A stretch of DNA of 64,000 nt from an uncultured Allomuricauda sp. (GCF_947501165.1 NZ_CANMUU010000002.1:248001-312000), one strand, 5' to 3'. Counted from the first letter of the stretch, positions 18,779 to 27,797 are shown. Translations and numbers: made by a program. The notes: a model not told the origin generated them from the sequence alone.

Positions 18779-20209
18779 ATGTCAACAGTAAAAACAGCGA
18801 AAAATGATAGAGTCCCTTTAGGGCAGAAAGCAGCCTTTGGAGCTGGTCACTTGGTTTTGAACCTATACCCTGGAGCATTGGGATTTTTTATGTTCTTCTT
18901 GCTCACTGCGTTTGGCATGGATCCTTTTTTAGCAGGACTTTTAGGGGGCTTACCTCGATTTTTTGATGCGATTACGGATCCCATTATGGGGTTTATTTCT
19001 GATAATACAAGCTCAAAATGGGGAAGGAGGAGGCCTTACATATTGGTCGGTGGTATACTTAGTGCCATTACTTTTGTTTTGCTTTGGCAATTGGATGAGA
19101 ACAATTCTTCAGATTATAATTTTTGGTACTTTTTAATCATGTCAATGGTGTTTCTCATCGGAAACACCATGTTTGCAACACCTTTGGTAGGACTTGGATA
19201 TGAAATGACCTCCGATTATAATGAGCGAACACGTCTTATGGCATTTTCCCAAACGGTTGGTCTATTGGCTTGGGTCATTGTACCTTGGTTTTGGGTTATT
19301 ATAGCAGATCCAGATATTTTTAGTGATCAAGCCCAAGGGGTAAGAACCATGGCGATTTATGTAGGTGTGGCATGTTTGCTTATGGGTCTTTTGCCAGCTA
19401 TTTTCTGTCGCGGAATTGATGCCTCCCATATGGCAAATAGAAAAAAGCTAACGTTTACTTCAATATTCAGCAATCTGAAAGATTTGTTTATAAGTATAAA
19501 AGAGGCGGTAAAGAATAAGCCTTTTATGAAATTATGTGGAGCTACCTTTTTGGTGTTCAACGGTTATCAAATTGTAGCCTCCTTTAGCTTCTTTATTTTT
19601 GTTTTTTATATCTTCAATGGAAGTTACGAAGCCACTTCTACATGGCCAGCTTGGTTTAGTTCCATAGGAGCATTGGTTTCCGCATTTTTGGTGATTCCAA
19701 TTGTATCAAAGATGGCTGAGAAATGGGGAAAAAGAAAGGCTTTTATCATTTCAACAGCCCTTTCAATAGTGGGGTATTTGATGAAGTGGTGGGCTTTTAC
19801 TCCAGACAATATTTGGCTCTCTTTTATTCCAATTCCCCTGATGTCATTTGGATTAGGAAGTTTGTTCACCTTAATGATGAGTATGACCGCCGATGTTTGT
19901 GATTTGGACGAACTTGTCAATGGTATGCCAAGAAAAGAGGGAACTTTTGGTGCTTTGTACTGGTGGGTTGTAAAACTTGGTCAAGGATTGGCTTTGGTCT
20001 TAGGTGGTCTGGTCCTTAAAGTAATTGGGTTTGATGGCAACGCCGCTACACAGACAGCGGATACTTTAACAAAACTTAGAATTGCTGATATTGTCATTCC
20101 TGCTGTTACTGCGGGATTAGCTATTTGGATTATGTGGAAGTACAGTCTATCAGAAGAAAGGGCGAAGGATATTAAAGCGCAATTGGAAGAACGAAGGGGA
20201 GTGTTATAA
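18779..20209 (+). CDS. GPH-type sugar:cation symporter (MelB-like MFS)
   Basis: A 476-residue transporter with about 12 membrane helices. The N-terminal half has DAITDPIMGFISDNTSSKWGRRRPYI, the conserved cation/sugar motif of the glycoside-pentoside-hexuronide family, and the C-terminal half has ADVCDLDELVNGMPRKEGTFGALYWW, also family-typical. It should carry a glucoside, perhaps glucose or a laminari-oligosaccharide, with a cation into the cytoplasm. It starts 12 bases after GH30. A cytoplasmic GH17 lies close downstream, which suggests that a disaccharide or longer sugar rather than only glucose may enter. Confidence 0.9.
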   Translation: MSTVKTAKNDRVPLGQKAAFGAGHLVLNLYPGALGFFMFFLLTAFGMDPFLAGLLGGLPRFFDAITDPIMGFISDNTSSKWGRRRPYILVGGILSAITFVLLWQLDENNSSDYNFWYFLIMSMVFLIGNTMFATPLVGLGYEMTSDYNERTRLMAFSQTVGLLAWVIVPWFWVIIADPDIFSDQAQGVRTMAIYVGVACLLMGLLPAIFCRGIDASHMANRKKLTFTSIFSNLKDLFISIKEAVKNKPFMKLCGATFLVFNGYQIVASFSFFIFVFYIFNGSYEATSTWPAWFSSIGALVSAFLVIPIVSKMAEKWGKRKAFIISTALSIVGYLMKWWAFTPDNIWLSFIPIPLMSFGLGSLFTLMMSMTADVCDLDELVNGMPRKEGTFGALYWWVVKLGQGLALVLGGLVLKVIGFDGNAATQTADTLTKLRIADIVIPAVTAGLAIWIMWKYSLSEERAKDIKAQLEERRGVL

Positions 20210-20255
20210 AGTCCTGGAATTGGTCACAAAATCATATAATTAAAAAGATAAAAAG

Positions 20256-20891
20256 ATGTCAACAAAAATAATAATCCTATCTATCGGGGTTTTGCTTACA
20301 CTGTTAGCAATACTTGGTAGTATAAAGGGAAGTTCAGGCAAAGGACTTATCAGCTCTAAACTGGGAGTGCCTATTGGAATCATTGGGGTTTTGATGATGA
20401 TTTATGGTAGTTATTCTTCTGAATTGGTAAACTACAACACCCAAATTGAGCAAGTTTCTATTGGAAAGAGGTTAAAGATTGAAGGAGATGTAAACGCAGT
20501 GAAGGTTGTTTCACCAATAGATAAAGATTCAGTGGACTGCCGCATTCTTACTATGGGTGTTTATCCTGAATCTCATGAAGAGGATATTTGGGTAATCATT
20601 AGACCTACCGATGATCGTTATTATCCTCAATCAGACCATACGAATACATCATATAAAAGAGATGGTGAGTGGCAAGTGGTTACTCGATTTGGTGGCGATA
20701 AAGGAGAAGCCTACGATCTTATTATTTACGAAGCGGATTCGGAGGCATCAGCATTCTTTAGTGCCACTATAGAAAAATGGAAAGAAGCAGATGACTATCC
20801 AGGTTTAAAGTTGGAAGAAATGCCCAAAGGAGCTAAAGAAGCGGAACGCATAAAAATCTATACGAGAAAGAATTGTCGAGGTATTTTTTAG
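20256..20891 (+). CDS. Two-helix membrane protein of unknown function in the glucan locus
   Basis: The 211 residues begin with two membrane helices (about 4-22, KIIILSIGVLLTLLAILGS, and 36-52, GVPIGIIGVLMMIYGSY) separated by a short glycine/serine loop, then a soluble beta-rich domain (about 60-211) containing DCRILTMGVYPESHEEDIWVI with a WVIIRPTDDRYYPQSD segment. I recognise no family. It lies 46 bases after the sugar carrier and 116 bases before the cytoplasmic GH17, so it belongs to the locus by position. An accessory role to transport is possible but not shown. Confidence 0.75.
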   Translation: MSTKIIILSIGVLLTLLAILGSIKGSSGKGLISSKLGVPIGIIGVLMMIYGSYSSELVNYNTQIEQVSIGKRLKIEGDVNAVKVVSPIDKDSVDCRILTMGVYPESHEEDIWVIIRPTDDRYYPQSDHTNTSYKRDGEWQVVTRFGGDKGEAYDLIIYEADSEASAFFSATIEKWKEADDYPGLKLEEMPKGAKEAERIKIYTRKNCRGIF

Positions 20892-21007
20892 GATATTTTA
20901 CAGTTCAAAAGAGAATCTATCTATTAGGGTCAAACCCAAACTTTATCCACGTATATCAGATTTACCATAAACCAAAATAACCTAGTAAAACACTATAAAA
21001 GAATACT

Positions 21008-21895
21008 ATGTCTTCATCTAGAAAAGAAAAATATTTGGCTTTGGCCTCTCTTGACTATAATGGAAAGTCAAGCGATGAACTTAAAACGCTTTGCAAAGAA
21101 TTTTTGGAAGGAGGAATGCACGGACTATGCTTTAGTCCCTATGAAGAAGGTCAAAAACCTGGTGAGCAAATAAACGAAGAACAGATACGAAGAAGAATGG
21201 AAATCATACGACCCTATACAGATTGGGTCCGTTCATTCTCATGCACCGAAGGAAACGAACTGATTCCCAAAATTGCCCGTGAATATGGAATAAAGACCAT
21301 GGTGGGAGCCTGGTTGGGAGATGACCCAAAAATAAACGAGCAAGAAGTAACCAACTTGATTCAAATGGCAAATGAGGGCTATGTGGACATAGCTGCGGTT
21401 GGTAACGAGGTTTTATTACGAGGGGACCTTACGGAAGATGAGTTGTTAGGTTTTATGGGCCGGGTAAAGCAGGCAATACCAGATGTTCCCATGGGGTATG
21501 TGGATGCCTATTACGAATTTTCCGACCATCCAAGAATAGCCGATGCATGCGATGTGATTTTGGCCAACTGCTATCCATTTTGGGAAGGTTGTGATTTGGA
21601 TTATTCCTTATTGTATATGAAAGATATGTATCAAAGGGCACTGCGGGCGGCTAAAGGAAAAAAAGTAATCATTTCCGAAACAGGTTGGCCAAGTAAAGGG
21701 TCAAGTTTGGAAGGGGCATTCCCCTCTTTGGACAATATGCTCAAATACTTCATGAATACACAAAAATGGGCACAGGAAGACGACATAGAGGTTTTCTACT
21801 TTTCTTCTTTTGATGAATCATGGAAAGTAGGAGCAGAGGGAGATGTTGGTGCCTATTGGGGTCTTTGGGACGCGCAGGAAGCACTAAAATTTTAG
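21008..21895 (+). CDS. Cytoplasmic GH17 family glycosidase
   Basis: A 295-residue GH17 enzyme with no signal peptide (MSSSRKEKYLALASLDYN). The acid/base is E134 in AAVGNEVLLRG and the nucleophile E224 in IISETGWPSKG. YFSSFDESWKVG closes the barrel and the chain ends right after it, so it is a minimal catalytic domain. Fungal and plant GH17 enzymes are secreted glucanases, so an intracellular bacterial form suggests hydrolysis or transglycosylation of imported beta-1,3 oligosaccharides. It is the last gene of the glucan locus. Its distance from the lipoprotein GH17 in sequence suggests a separate subfamily rather than a recent copy. Confidence 0.85.
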   Translation: MSSSRKEKYLALASLDYNGKSSDELKTLCKEFLEGGMHGLCFSPYEEGQKPGEQINEEQIRRRMEIIRPYTDWVRSFSCTEGNELIPKIAREYGIKTMVGAWLGDDPKINEQEVTNLIQMANEGYVDIAAVGNEVLLRGDLTEDELLGFMGRVKQAIPDVPMGYVDAYYEFSDHPRIADACDVILANCYPFWEGCDLDYSLLYMKDMYQRALRAAKGKKVIISETGWPSKGSSLEGAFPSLDNMLKYFMNTQKWAQEDDIEVFYFSSFDESWKVGAEGDVGAYWGLWDAQEALKF

Positions 21896-22023
21896 AAATT
21901 ATATTTCAATTCTTTTTCAGGTAACGGAGAGCTCTTCAATGGAGGTTATTATATAATTATCTTTTGAAAGGGCTCTTTGTCGTTACTTGTGTTTTTCATT
22001 ACTTCGTTCTTTAAAAATAGGCT

Positions 22024-22545
22024 ATGACATTATTTGTAGATATGGATGAGGTTCTTGCAGACACCTATCAAGCCCATATTGACGTTTATAATTCAGAATT
22101 TGGAGCTTCTCTTACCCGGGAAGAGTGTTTTGGAAAAGAAGTATGGCAGTGTGTCCCCGAAAAATACCAACAAAGTATAAGGCGGCATGCCTATACAAGA
22201 GGTTTTTTTCAAGAGCTGTCCGTTATTGAGAATAGTAGAGAAGTCCTTGAACAGCTTAATGAGAAATACAAAGTATATATAGCTTCTGCTGCTATGCAGT
22301 TCCCGAATTCCCTCGAGGAGAAATCAAATTGGTTGGATATTCATTTTCCTTTCATTCCTTGGCAAAGGCGAATTCTTTGCGGGCATAAGAATATCTTAAA
22401 GGGAACCCTTTTAATTGATGATAGAAGTTATAACTTGGAGAGGTTTGATGGAAAAACAATACTTTTCACTTCTCCCCACAATGTCCATACCCAAGGTTTT
22501 GAACGTGCCAACAGTTGGTTGGAAATCGCGGATAAACTTTTGTAA
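22024..22545 (+). CDS. 5'(3')-deoxyribonucleotidase-like HAD phosphatase
   Basis: A 173-residue HAD-superfamily protein. The catalytic motif DMDEVLADT gives nucleophile D6 and acid D8, and IDDRSYNLERF supplies the late acidic motif. ILCGHKNILKG provides the conserved lysine. The length and arrangement match the NT5C-type 5'(3')-deoxyribonucleotidases, which remove the phosphate from deoxynucleotides. It follows the glucan locus after 128 bases, with no obvious functional link to it. It is separated by eight bases from the esterase gene, so the three genes 22024-24013 may be one transcript. Confidence 0.85.
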   Translation: MTLFVDMDEVLADTYQAHIDVYNSEFGASLTREECFGKEVWQCVPEKYQQSIRRHAYTRGFFQELSVIENSREVLEQLNEKYKVYIASAAMQFPNSLEEKSNWLDIHFPFIPWQRRILCGHKNILKGTLLIDDRSYNLERFDGKTILFTSPHNVHTQGFERANSWLEIADKLL

Positions 22546-22553
22546 CTTGCGAT

Positions 22554-23279
22554 ATGCCCAAATTCAGACAAGTACTTAAGTTAACTCTAATTATCAGCTT
22601 TTTAAGTTTAAATGCCTGTCAATCCCAATCTAGATTGACTCGAGGAGAGTTGAATGTCAATACTGAAGAAAACCTCAAATACTATTTGTACTATCCTGAA
22701 GGCTATGATTCGAATGAAGAGGATGAATTTGGCATTCTACTTTTTTTACATGGTGGCGGAGAATCTGGTGGTACGCTTAGTGACCTACGTGGAAGCGGGC
22801 CTCCTAAAATGTTGGTTGAAGGAAAGCAATTTCCTTTTTTGGTTTTGGCGCCACAAAACCCTCATAAAAAGAAGTGGTGGAACACCCAGGCTTTGATGCA
22901 GCTTTTGGAGGATGTAGTTGAGAAAAACAGGATTGACCCCGACCGTATATATTTAAGTGGTTTGAGCAGGGGTGGCAGTGCCGCTTGGAGCATGGCCGTT
23001 CAATATCCTGAAAAGTTTGCAGCGATGGCAGTTGTATGTGGCATGACACCCGTACCCTATGCCCACTGGATAGATAAAAAGATGCCCATATGGGTTTTTC
23101 ATGGTAACGAGGATAAAGTAATTCCAGTTTCTGAATCTGACACCATGGTAAAGAAATTAAAGTCAATGGGCTATACGGTAAAGTACACCAGGTACGAAGG
23201 AGTTGGCCATAACTCTTGGGCAAAAGCCTATACTACCGAAGAATTATATAGTTGGCTAGCTGAACAAAAAAGAAAATGA
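22554..23279 (+). CDS. Secreted alpha/beta-hydrolase (carboxylesterase / feruloyl-esterase-like)
   Basis: A 241-residue lipoprotein (LIISFLSLNAC) with the alpha/beta-hydrolase fold. The oxyanion region is LFLHGGGESGG; the triad is S138 (GLSRGGSAAW), D187 (HGNEDKVIPV) and H219 (GVGHNSW), all intact. It resembles prolyl-oligopeptidase-like or phospholipase/carboxylesterase-type enzymes seen near Bacteroidota carbohydrate loci. The substrate is not clear; a sugar ester is possible. The stop codon overlaps the next start by ATGA, indicating translational coupling to the VanX-like dipeptidase gene. Confidence 0.85.
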   Translation: MPKFRQVLKLTLIISFLSLNACQSQSRLTRGELNVNTEENLKYYLYYPEGYDSNEEDEFGILLFLHGGGESGGTLSDLRGSGPPKMLVEGKQFPFLVLAPQNPHKKKWWNTQALMQLLEDVVEKNRIDPDRIYLSGLSRGGSAAWSMAVQYPEKFAAMAVVCGMTPVPYAHWIDKKMPIWVFHGNEDKVIPVSESDTMVKKLKSMGYTVKYTRYEGVGHNSWAKAYTTEELYSWLAEQKRK

Positions 23280-24013
23280 TGAAACAATATCTGGTTTTAT
23301 GTTTGATTTTAATTACGATTTCTTGTAAACGCAACGGAAACGTATCAGTGAGTGCAACTCTTCCTGAGATAGATAGTGTTGAACGTATTGTAAAAGATAC
23401 CGTACTGCCCGCCGAAAAGCAGAAAAAAGCACTTAAAAGTTTTACTGGAGTGGCAGATACCACCTTTGTTCGGCTGGCTGACTTTAGTCATGATTTCAAG
23501 TACGACTTACGCTACGCTACGGAAAACAATTTTCTGAAAGCTAAGGTATATGATTGTCCTGAGTGCTATACTCGGGCAAAAACCGCCAAAGCCTTGATTA
23601 AGGCCAATGCAGAGTTTATGGAGAAAGGGTATAAAATCAAGTTTTTTGATTGTTATAGGCCAAATTTTGTGCAATTCAAAATGTGGAAAATTGTACCCAA
23701 TCCGCAATATGTGGCCAATCCCGTTAAAGGCTCTATTCATAACAGGGGAGGGGCTGTTGATATCACCTTGGTGGATTTTGAAGGTAACGATTTAGATATG
23801 GGAACAGACTTCGATTTCTTTGGAAAACGGGCCTATCACGACAATATGGATTTGTCTGAGGAGATTCTTAGTAATCGAAGGTTTTTAAAAGAGACTATGG
23901 AGAAACATGGATTTTGGTCCATTCGAACGGAATGGTGGCATTATAATCTTTCTGCTGGTTCAAATGATAAAGTGGCCAATTTTAAATGGGATTGTCCTGA
24001 AGAAACGGAATAG
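23276..24013 (+). CDS. D-alanyl-D-alanine dipeptidase, VanX-like lipoprotein
   Basis: A 245-residue lipoprotein (LVLCLILITISC) with a zinc D-Ala-D-Ala dipeptidase domain at about 60-245. The zinc ligands are H155 and D162 (SIHNRGGAVD) and H222, with catalytic E219, in EWWHY. It cuts free D-Ala-D-Ala in the periplasm, so here recycling of peptidoglycan peptides is more likely than glycopeptide resistance, since no vanHA-like genes are adjacent. The start overlaps the esterase stop by four bases (ATGA). It converges with the methyltransferase gene four bases beyond its stop. Confidence 0.88.
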   Translation: MMKQYLVLCLILITISCKRNGNVSVSATLPEIDSVERIVKDTVLPAEKQKKALKSFTGVADTTFVRLADFSHDFKYDLRYATENNFLKAKVYDCPECYTRAKTAKALIKANAEFMEKGYKIKFFDCYRPNFVQFKMWKIVPNPQYVANPVKGSIHNRGGAVDITLVDFEGNDLDMGTDFDFFGKRAYHDNMDLSEEILSNRRFLKETMEKHGFWSIRTEWWHYNLSAGSNDKVANFKWDCPEETE

Positions 24014-24017
24014 TTTT

Positions 24018-25208
24018 TTATTCAATTTCAACTATTTTTTCACACACAAGTACCTGTTTACTTTCATCCAAAAACTTGGTAAAGAATATATAATCTTCAC
24101 CTCCGTCCAGGATTCTATGTCTCTTGCGGAGTTCAGCTACCGAAATGGGAAAGTTTCGCGTAGCAATATTGGCCTTAGTTCCTCTAAAAGATTTCAGTGT
24201 AGTTTTTGAATAGGGTAAACATGATTTAACTAAGAAACGTCTTCCAGGGAATTCTATGAGTTTATCAGAAGTATATAAATGTGAATGCAAATGAAGTTTC
24301 TGTAAGTCAAATAGTTTGCAAATAGTTTTGAAAGCGCCTGATTTTAGAATAGCGGCATTGGGTTCGTATAAGTACCTAGCGGGTAATCCCAAATCAGGTT
24401 GTATTGATTTTTCTTCTGCTTGAGTGAACATAAAAGTATCTTTTCTGCCTGAACGGAGGTTCACCGCATGAAACACCGTCTCACCAATAAAAGCTGCTTC
24501 TAAAGCAAAAAGAACTTCTTTCACCTCATTATCGACCGCCACAACATGAACTTCTTTTACATATTTGAGTTCTTGCATTGCTTGAGAGATATCTAATAAT
24601 GGCGATACCTTTATTAAAATCTTCTTTGAAAACCGAAATAATTCTGGAAGGGTATCCGATAGATTGGGTTCGCAATCTTTTAGAAAAAAGACCTTTGCTT
24701 TTGTTTTGTCCCTTCGAGATGGATCCACGAAAATCCAATCAAAAGTGGAAGAGGATTTTTTTAAAAAATGAAAACTATCTTCGGGAATACAAGTAACATT
24801 TCCAATTTTAAACTGATTGAAATTATGAGCGGCAATCTCACTCAATTCTTGGTTGGTTTCACAATGAAACACATGCGTTATTCTCTTCGAAAAAAAATAA
24901 GTGTCCACGCCAAAACCTCCTGTGAGATCAACAAGACTTTTTCCGCTTACCAAGTTGGATTTGTATTCAGCCGTAACTTCGGAACTGGTTTGTTCCAAAT
25001 GAAGTTTTGGAGGGTAGTAAATTTCATCCGAATTGAACCAAGTTGGTAGCTTTTGCTTAGCCTTTTTTTTGGATTCCAGTTGTTGGGCCAACTCTTTTTG
25101 GGATATATCCTCGAAAACGGGTTTTTGTAGCAAAACTGACACGATGTCAGTGTTCCAATTATTTTTTATAAAACTTTGTGGACCAGTATTTAATATGAGT
25201 TTATTCAA
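24018..25208 (-). CDS. Class I SAM-dependent methyltransferase with THUMP-like domain (PG_1098 type)
   Basis: A 396-residue protein. The SAM site is LVDLTGGFGVDTYFF (about residue 92-106), and the acidic end of the second strand is HCETNQEL. The active-site loop is DWIFVDPSRRDKTKAK, a combination seen in the Bacteroidota PG_1098-like group. The C-terminal 100 residues hold a THUMP-like RNA-binding region (FPGRRFLVKSCLPYS). It is probably an RNA methyltransferase, target unknown. It begins seven bases after the end of the upstream AI-2E-type gene, on the same strand, so they form one operon. Confidence 0.85.
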   Translation of the reverse strand: MNKLILNTGPQSFIKNNWNTDIVSVLLQKPVFEDISQKELAQQLESKKKAKQKLPTWFNSDEIYYPPKLHLEQTSSEVTAEYKSNLVSGKSLVDLTGGFGVDTYFFSKRITHVFHCETNQELSEIAAHNFNQFKIGNVTCIPEDSFHFLKKSSSTFDWIFVDPSRRDKTKAKVFFLKDCEPNLSDTLPELFRFSKKILIKVSPLLDISQAMQELKYVKEVHVVAVDNEVKEVLFALEAAFIGETVFHAVNLRSGRKDTFMFTQAEEKSIQPDLGLPARYLYEPNAAILKSGAFKTICKLFDLQKLHLHSHLYTSDKLIEFPGRRFLVKSCLPYSKTTLKSFRGTKANIATRNFPISVAELRKRHRILDGGEDYIFFTKFLDESKQVLVCEKIVEIE

Positions 25209-25215
25209 ACAAAAA

Positions 25216-26316
25216 CTACAAGTTTTTAGTTAACTTTTTCACAAACGCATTTCCCGTTAAAAATTCCTTCAGAATAACCTTTACTGCTGTATATCCGGGT
25301 ACAGCTACGACCATCCCAACAACACCAAAAAGCAAACCTGCTATAATGATTACGAGAAAGATTTCAAGTGGATGAGATTTAACACTGGTAGAGAAAATAA
25401 AGGGTTGTGAAAAGAAATTATCAATGAGCTGACCTATAATGATTCCGATTAAAACATAACTGGCTTTTGGTAAGATTACAGTGCTAAAATCAGCACCTAA
25501 AAAACTAGTCATTGTTAAGGTAATCATAATAGCTCCTCCTATGATTGGTCCAACATAAGGTATGATATTGAACAAGGCACAGAGGAAGGCTATGACGATG
25601 GCATTTTCCACTCCCACAATAAACAAGGTTATGGTGTAGATGATAAAAAGAATAAGAAGTTGTAAAAGTATACCGGCAAAGTATCTGGATAGTAGTCCAT
25701 TTATCTTATCAATCGAAGCTACTAAATTTCCTTCTTTTTGGTCTGGAACAAATACGAGCATACCCTTTTGAAGCAGTTTACTATCCTTTAAAAAGAAGAA
25801 AGAAATAAACAATACCGAAAACAAACCAATACTAAAGTTGCTCAAAACATTGACAAAGGAATTAAGGAAGTTGGGAATAAACCCTAAGTCCAATCCCTGT
25901 ATAACATTTTCTTCCAGTCCAGCCTCTTCAATTAAATCATTTACCCCATCAGTAGTTGCTCCAAAGTATTCCAATATTTCAAAATACAAGGTGTTAAGAT
26001 TGGCTTTTAAATCTTCTAAATCCAACAGTGAAAGGTTTTTACTTTGTTCAGATATTAGAGGAATAAAAAGCGCTAAGATTCCTAAAAAGAGTCCTATCAT
26101 CAATAGCATGGTCGCCACTACGGCCAGTGTATTTGGAAATTTAAGCTTTCGTCTCAAAAATAAGACAATAGGTCTTCCCAAAAGAGCAATCACAGCGGCC
26201 AAGGCCAAGTAAGCTATAACCGATTGGATTTTTATAAAGAAGTATACCAGTAAGACTACTGCTACAATAATGGCAACAGCTCTTAGAATTCCTTCAGATA
26301 TTGTTTTTGCATTCAT
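25216..26316 (-). CDS. AI-2E family transporter / permease
   Basis: A 366-residue membrane protein with about eight helices and the AI-2E-exporter-family (UPF0118) layout: helices 1-3 at the N-terminus, a soluble loop at about 85-150 (DLKANLNTLYFEILEYFGATTDG), then five more helices including GPIIGGAIMITLTM and the end GLLFGVVGMVVAVPGYTAV. Members were named for AI-2 export, but many export other substrates or exchange ions. The substrate here is unknown. It starts three bases after the DUF4159 gene. Confidence 0.9.
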   Translation of the reverse strand: MNAKTISEGILRAVAIIVAVVLLVYFFIKIQSVIAYLALAAVIALLGRPIVLFLRRKLKFPNTLAVVATMLLMIGLFLGILALFIPLISEQSKNLSLLDLEDLKANLNTLYFEILEYFGATTDGVNDLIEEAGLEENVIQGLDLGFIPNFLNSFVNVLSNFSIGLFSVLFISFFFLKDSKLLQKGMLVFVPDQKEGNLVASIDKINGLLSRYFAGILLQLLILFIIYTITLFIVGVENAIVIAFLCALFNIIPYVGPIIGGAIMITLTMTSFLGADFSTVILPKASYVLIGIIIGQLIDNFFSQPFIFSTSVKSHPLEIFLVIIIAGLLFGVVGMVVAVPGYTAVKVILKEFLTGNAFVKKLTKNL

Positions 26317-26319
26317 TGA

Positions 26320-26970
26320 TTAGTTTTTAAAGGCATATTCCACAATGTTGGCTCCCATTTGAAGCGCTTTTAATCGTACCTCTTCAGGGTCATTATGTAC
26401 CTCGGGGTCTTCCCATCCATCGCCTAAATCACTTTCGTAGGTGAACAATAAAACTAGTCTTCCTTCTTCAAATATACCTAGTGCCTGTGGTCGTTGGCCA
26501 TCGTGTTCATGTATTTTGGGCAGGCCATTTTCAAAATTGAACTTTTGGGCAAAGATGGGGTGGTCGCCACCCACTTCTTCTAAACTTTTATTGGGAAACA
26601 CTTTTTTTAACTCACGCCTTACATAAGGTTCCATACCATAATTATCGTCAATATGGAGAAATCCTCCGGATAACAGATAATTTCTCAAATTTTCAGCTTC
26701 TTCGTCGGTAAAGAAGACATTTCCATGGCCGGTCATATGAATTAGAGGAAATTGATAGATAGAAATACTGCCAACCTCTATGGTTTCGGGCTTTGCATCC
26801 AGCTTGGTATCGATATTCTCATTACAAAACTGAATTAAATTGGGTAAAGCGGTAGGGTTGGAATACCAATCTCCACCACCACCATATTTTAATATTCCAA
26901 CTTGTTGGCAATGACCTACATATATCACAAAAAAAGTTAAAAAAGCCAGGAAACGGGTAAGTTGTGCCAT
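26320..26970 (-). CDS. DUF4159 secreted protein
   Basis: A 216-residue DUF4159 protein. I chose the ATG at 26970 because it opens a signal peptide (MAQLTRFLAFLTFFVIYVGHC); a longer frame to 27039 would overlap the divergent DUF1223 start. Typical segments are GILKYGGGGDWYSNPTALPNLIQF, FPLIHMTGHGNVFFTDEEAENLRNYLLSGGFLHIDD split by turns, and VLLFTYESDLGDGWED. It resembles a GATase-like fold. Function is unknown. It begins an apparent operon with the AI-2E transporter and methyltransferase, and its start is 40 bases from the DUF1223 start on the other strand. Confidence 0.85.
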   Translation of the reverse strand: MAQLTRFLAFLTFFVIYVGHCQQVGILKYGGGGDWYSNPTALPNLIQFCNENIDTKLDAKPETIEVGSISIYQFPLIHMTGHGNVFFTDEEAENLRNYLLSGGFLHIDDNYGMEPYVRRELKKVFPNKSLEEVGGDHPIFAQKFNFENGLPKIHEHDGQRPQALGIFEEGRLVLLFTYESDLGDGWEDPEVHNDPEEVRLKALQMGANIVEYAFKN

Positions 26971-27010
26971 TGATCCACGATTAAGAGAGTATATCAAAAG
27001 TACTGTATTC

Positions 27011-27796
27011 ATGTCTAAAAAAATCATAATCCCTGCCATCGCCTTTCTCGGGATGGTTTTTATGGCCTTTTACACGGCCAAAATTGAAGATACACCTGTT
27101 TCAATAACTAAAAATGAAGTGACGTCTGATGAAACCTTTCCATCGGTTATAGTGGTAGAACTGTTTACCTCACAAGGTTGCTCCAGTTGTCCTCCTGCGG
27201 ATGTTTTACTCGAAAAAGTCAAAAACCAATACCCAAATGAAGTGTTTGCTTTGTCCTATCACGTAGACTATTGGAATTACATAGGATGGGAAGATCCCTT
27301 TAGCAATGCGCGGTATACAAAACGGCAAAGTTATTATAATCAGAAACTGGGATATCGTGGAAATTACACTCCCGAGGCCATAGTAAATGGAAAGGAACAT
27401 TTTGTAGGGTCCAGTAGTGGCAAGATGTACGCCAAAATTGATAAATACAAATCCAAAAAGGCTCAAAATCAAATTGTATTAAGCAATGTGAGTAGAAGTG
27501 CAAATTCAATTTCTTTTGATTATGAAATTGATGGTGATATTTCGGATAAGACCTTAAGGGCGGTTTTGGTTCTTGATGAAAGGACAACCTCCGTCAAACG
27601 AGGGGAAAATAGAAATAGAACGCTTAAGAATAGTAATATTGTGGTGTCAGAGAGTTATAATGAATTGAAGCTATCTAAAGGTACAGGAAGTATTAGCATT
27701 CCATCTTTGGTAAGGCAAAATGAAGGTACCACTCTCATGCTATTGACTGAAAATGAGGCCTTGGATATTACAGGTGCCACAAAAACCAAAGTTTAG
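27011..27796 (+). CDS. DUF1223 thioredoxin-fold protein
   Basis: A 261-residue DUF1223 protein. After an N-terminal membrane helix (IIIPAIAFLGMVFMAFYTA) comes VVELFTSQGCSSCPPADVLL with a CxxC pair (C57, C60), placing it in the thioredoxin superfamily. YHVDYWNYIGWEDPFSNARYTKRQSYY is the family hallmark. It is anchored in the inner membrane or exported, and probably acts on disulfides or in copper or redox handling; this is only inferred. It lies between rsmE and the DUF4159 gene in reverse orientation, and appears inserted in an otherwise leftward operon-like block. Confidence 0.88.
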   Translation: MSKKIIIPAIAFLGMVFMAFYTAKIEDTPVSITKNEVTSDETFPSVIVVELFTSQGCSSCPPADVLLEKVKNQYPNEVFALSYHVDYWNYIGWEDPFSNARYTKRQSYYNQKLGYRGNYTPEAIVNGKEHFVGSSSGKMYAKIDKYKSKKAQNQIVLSNVSRSANSISFDYEIDGDISDKTLRAVLVLDERTTSVKRGENRNRTLKNSNIVVSESYNELKLSKGTGSISIPSLVRQNEGTTLMLLTENEALDITGATKTKV

Positions 27797-27797
27797 G

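Noticed and set aside
23276..24013. Vancomycin-resistance gene
   Set aside because: The enzyme is VanX-like, but no vanH, vanA or regulator genes are near and Gram-negative cells have no need for it; cell-wall peptide recycling is more likely.
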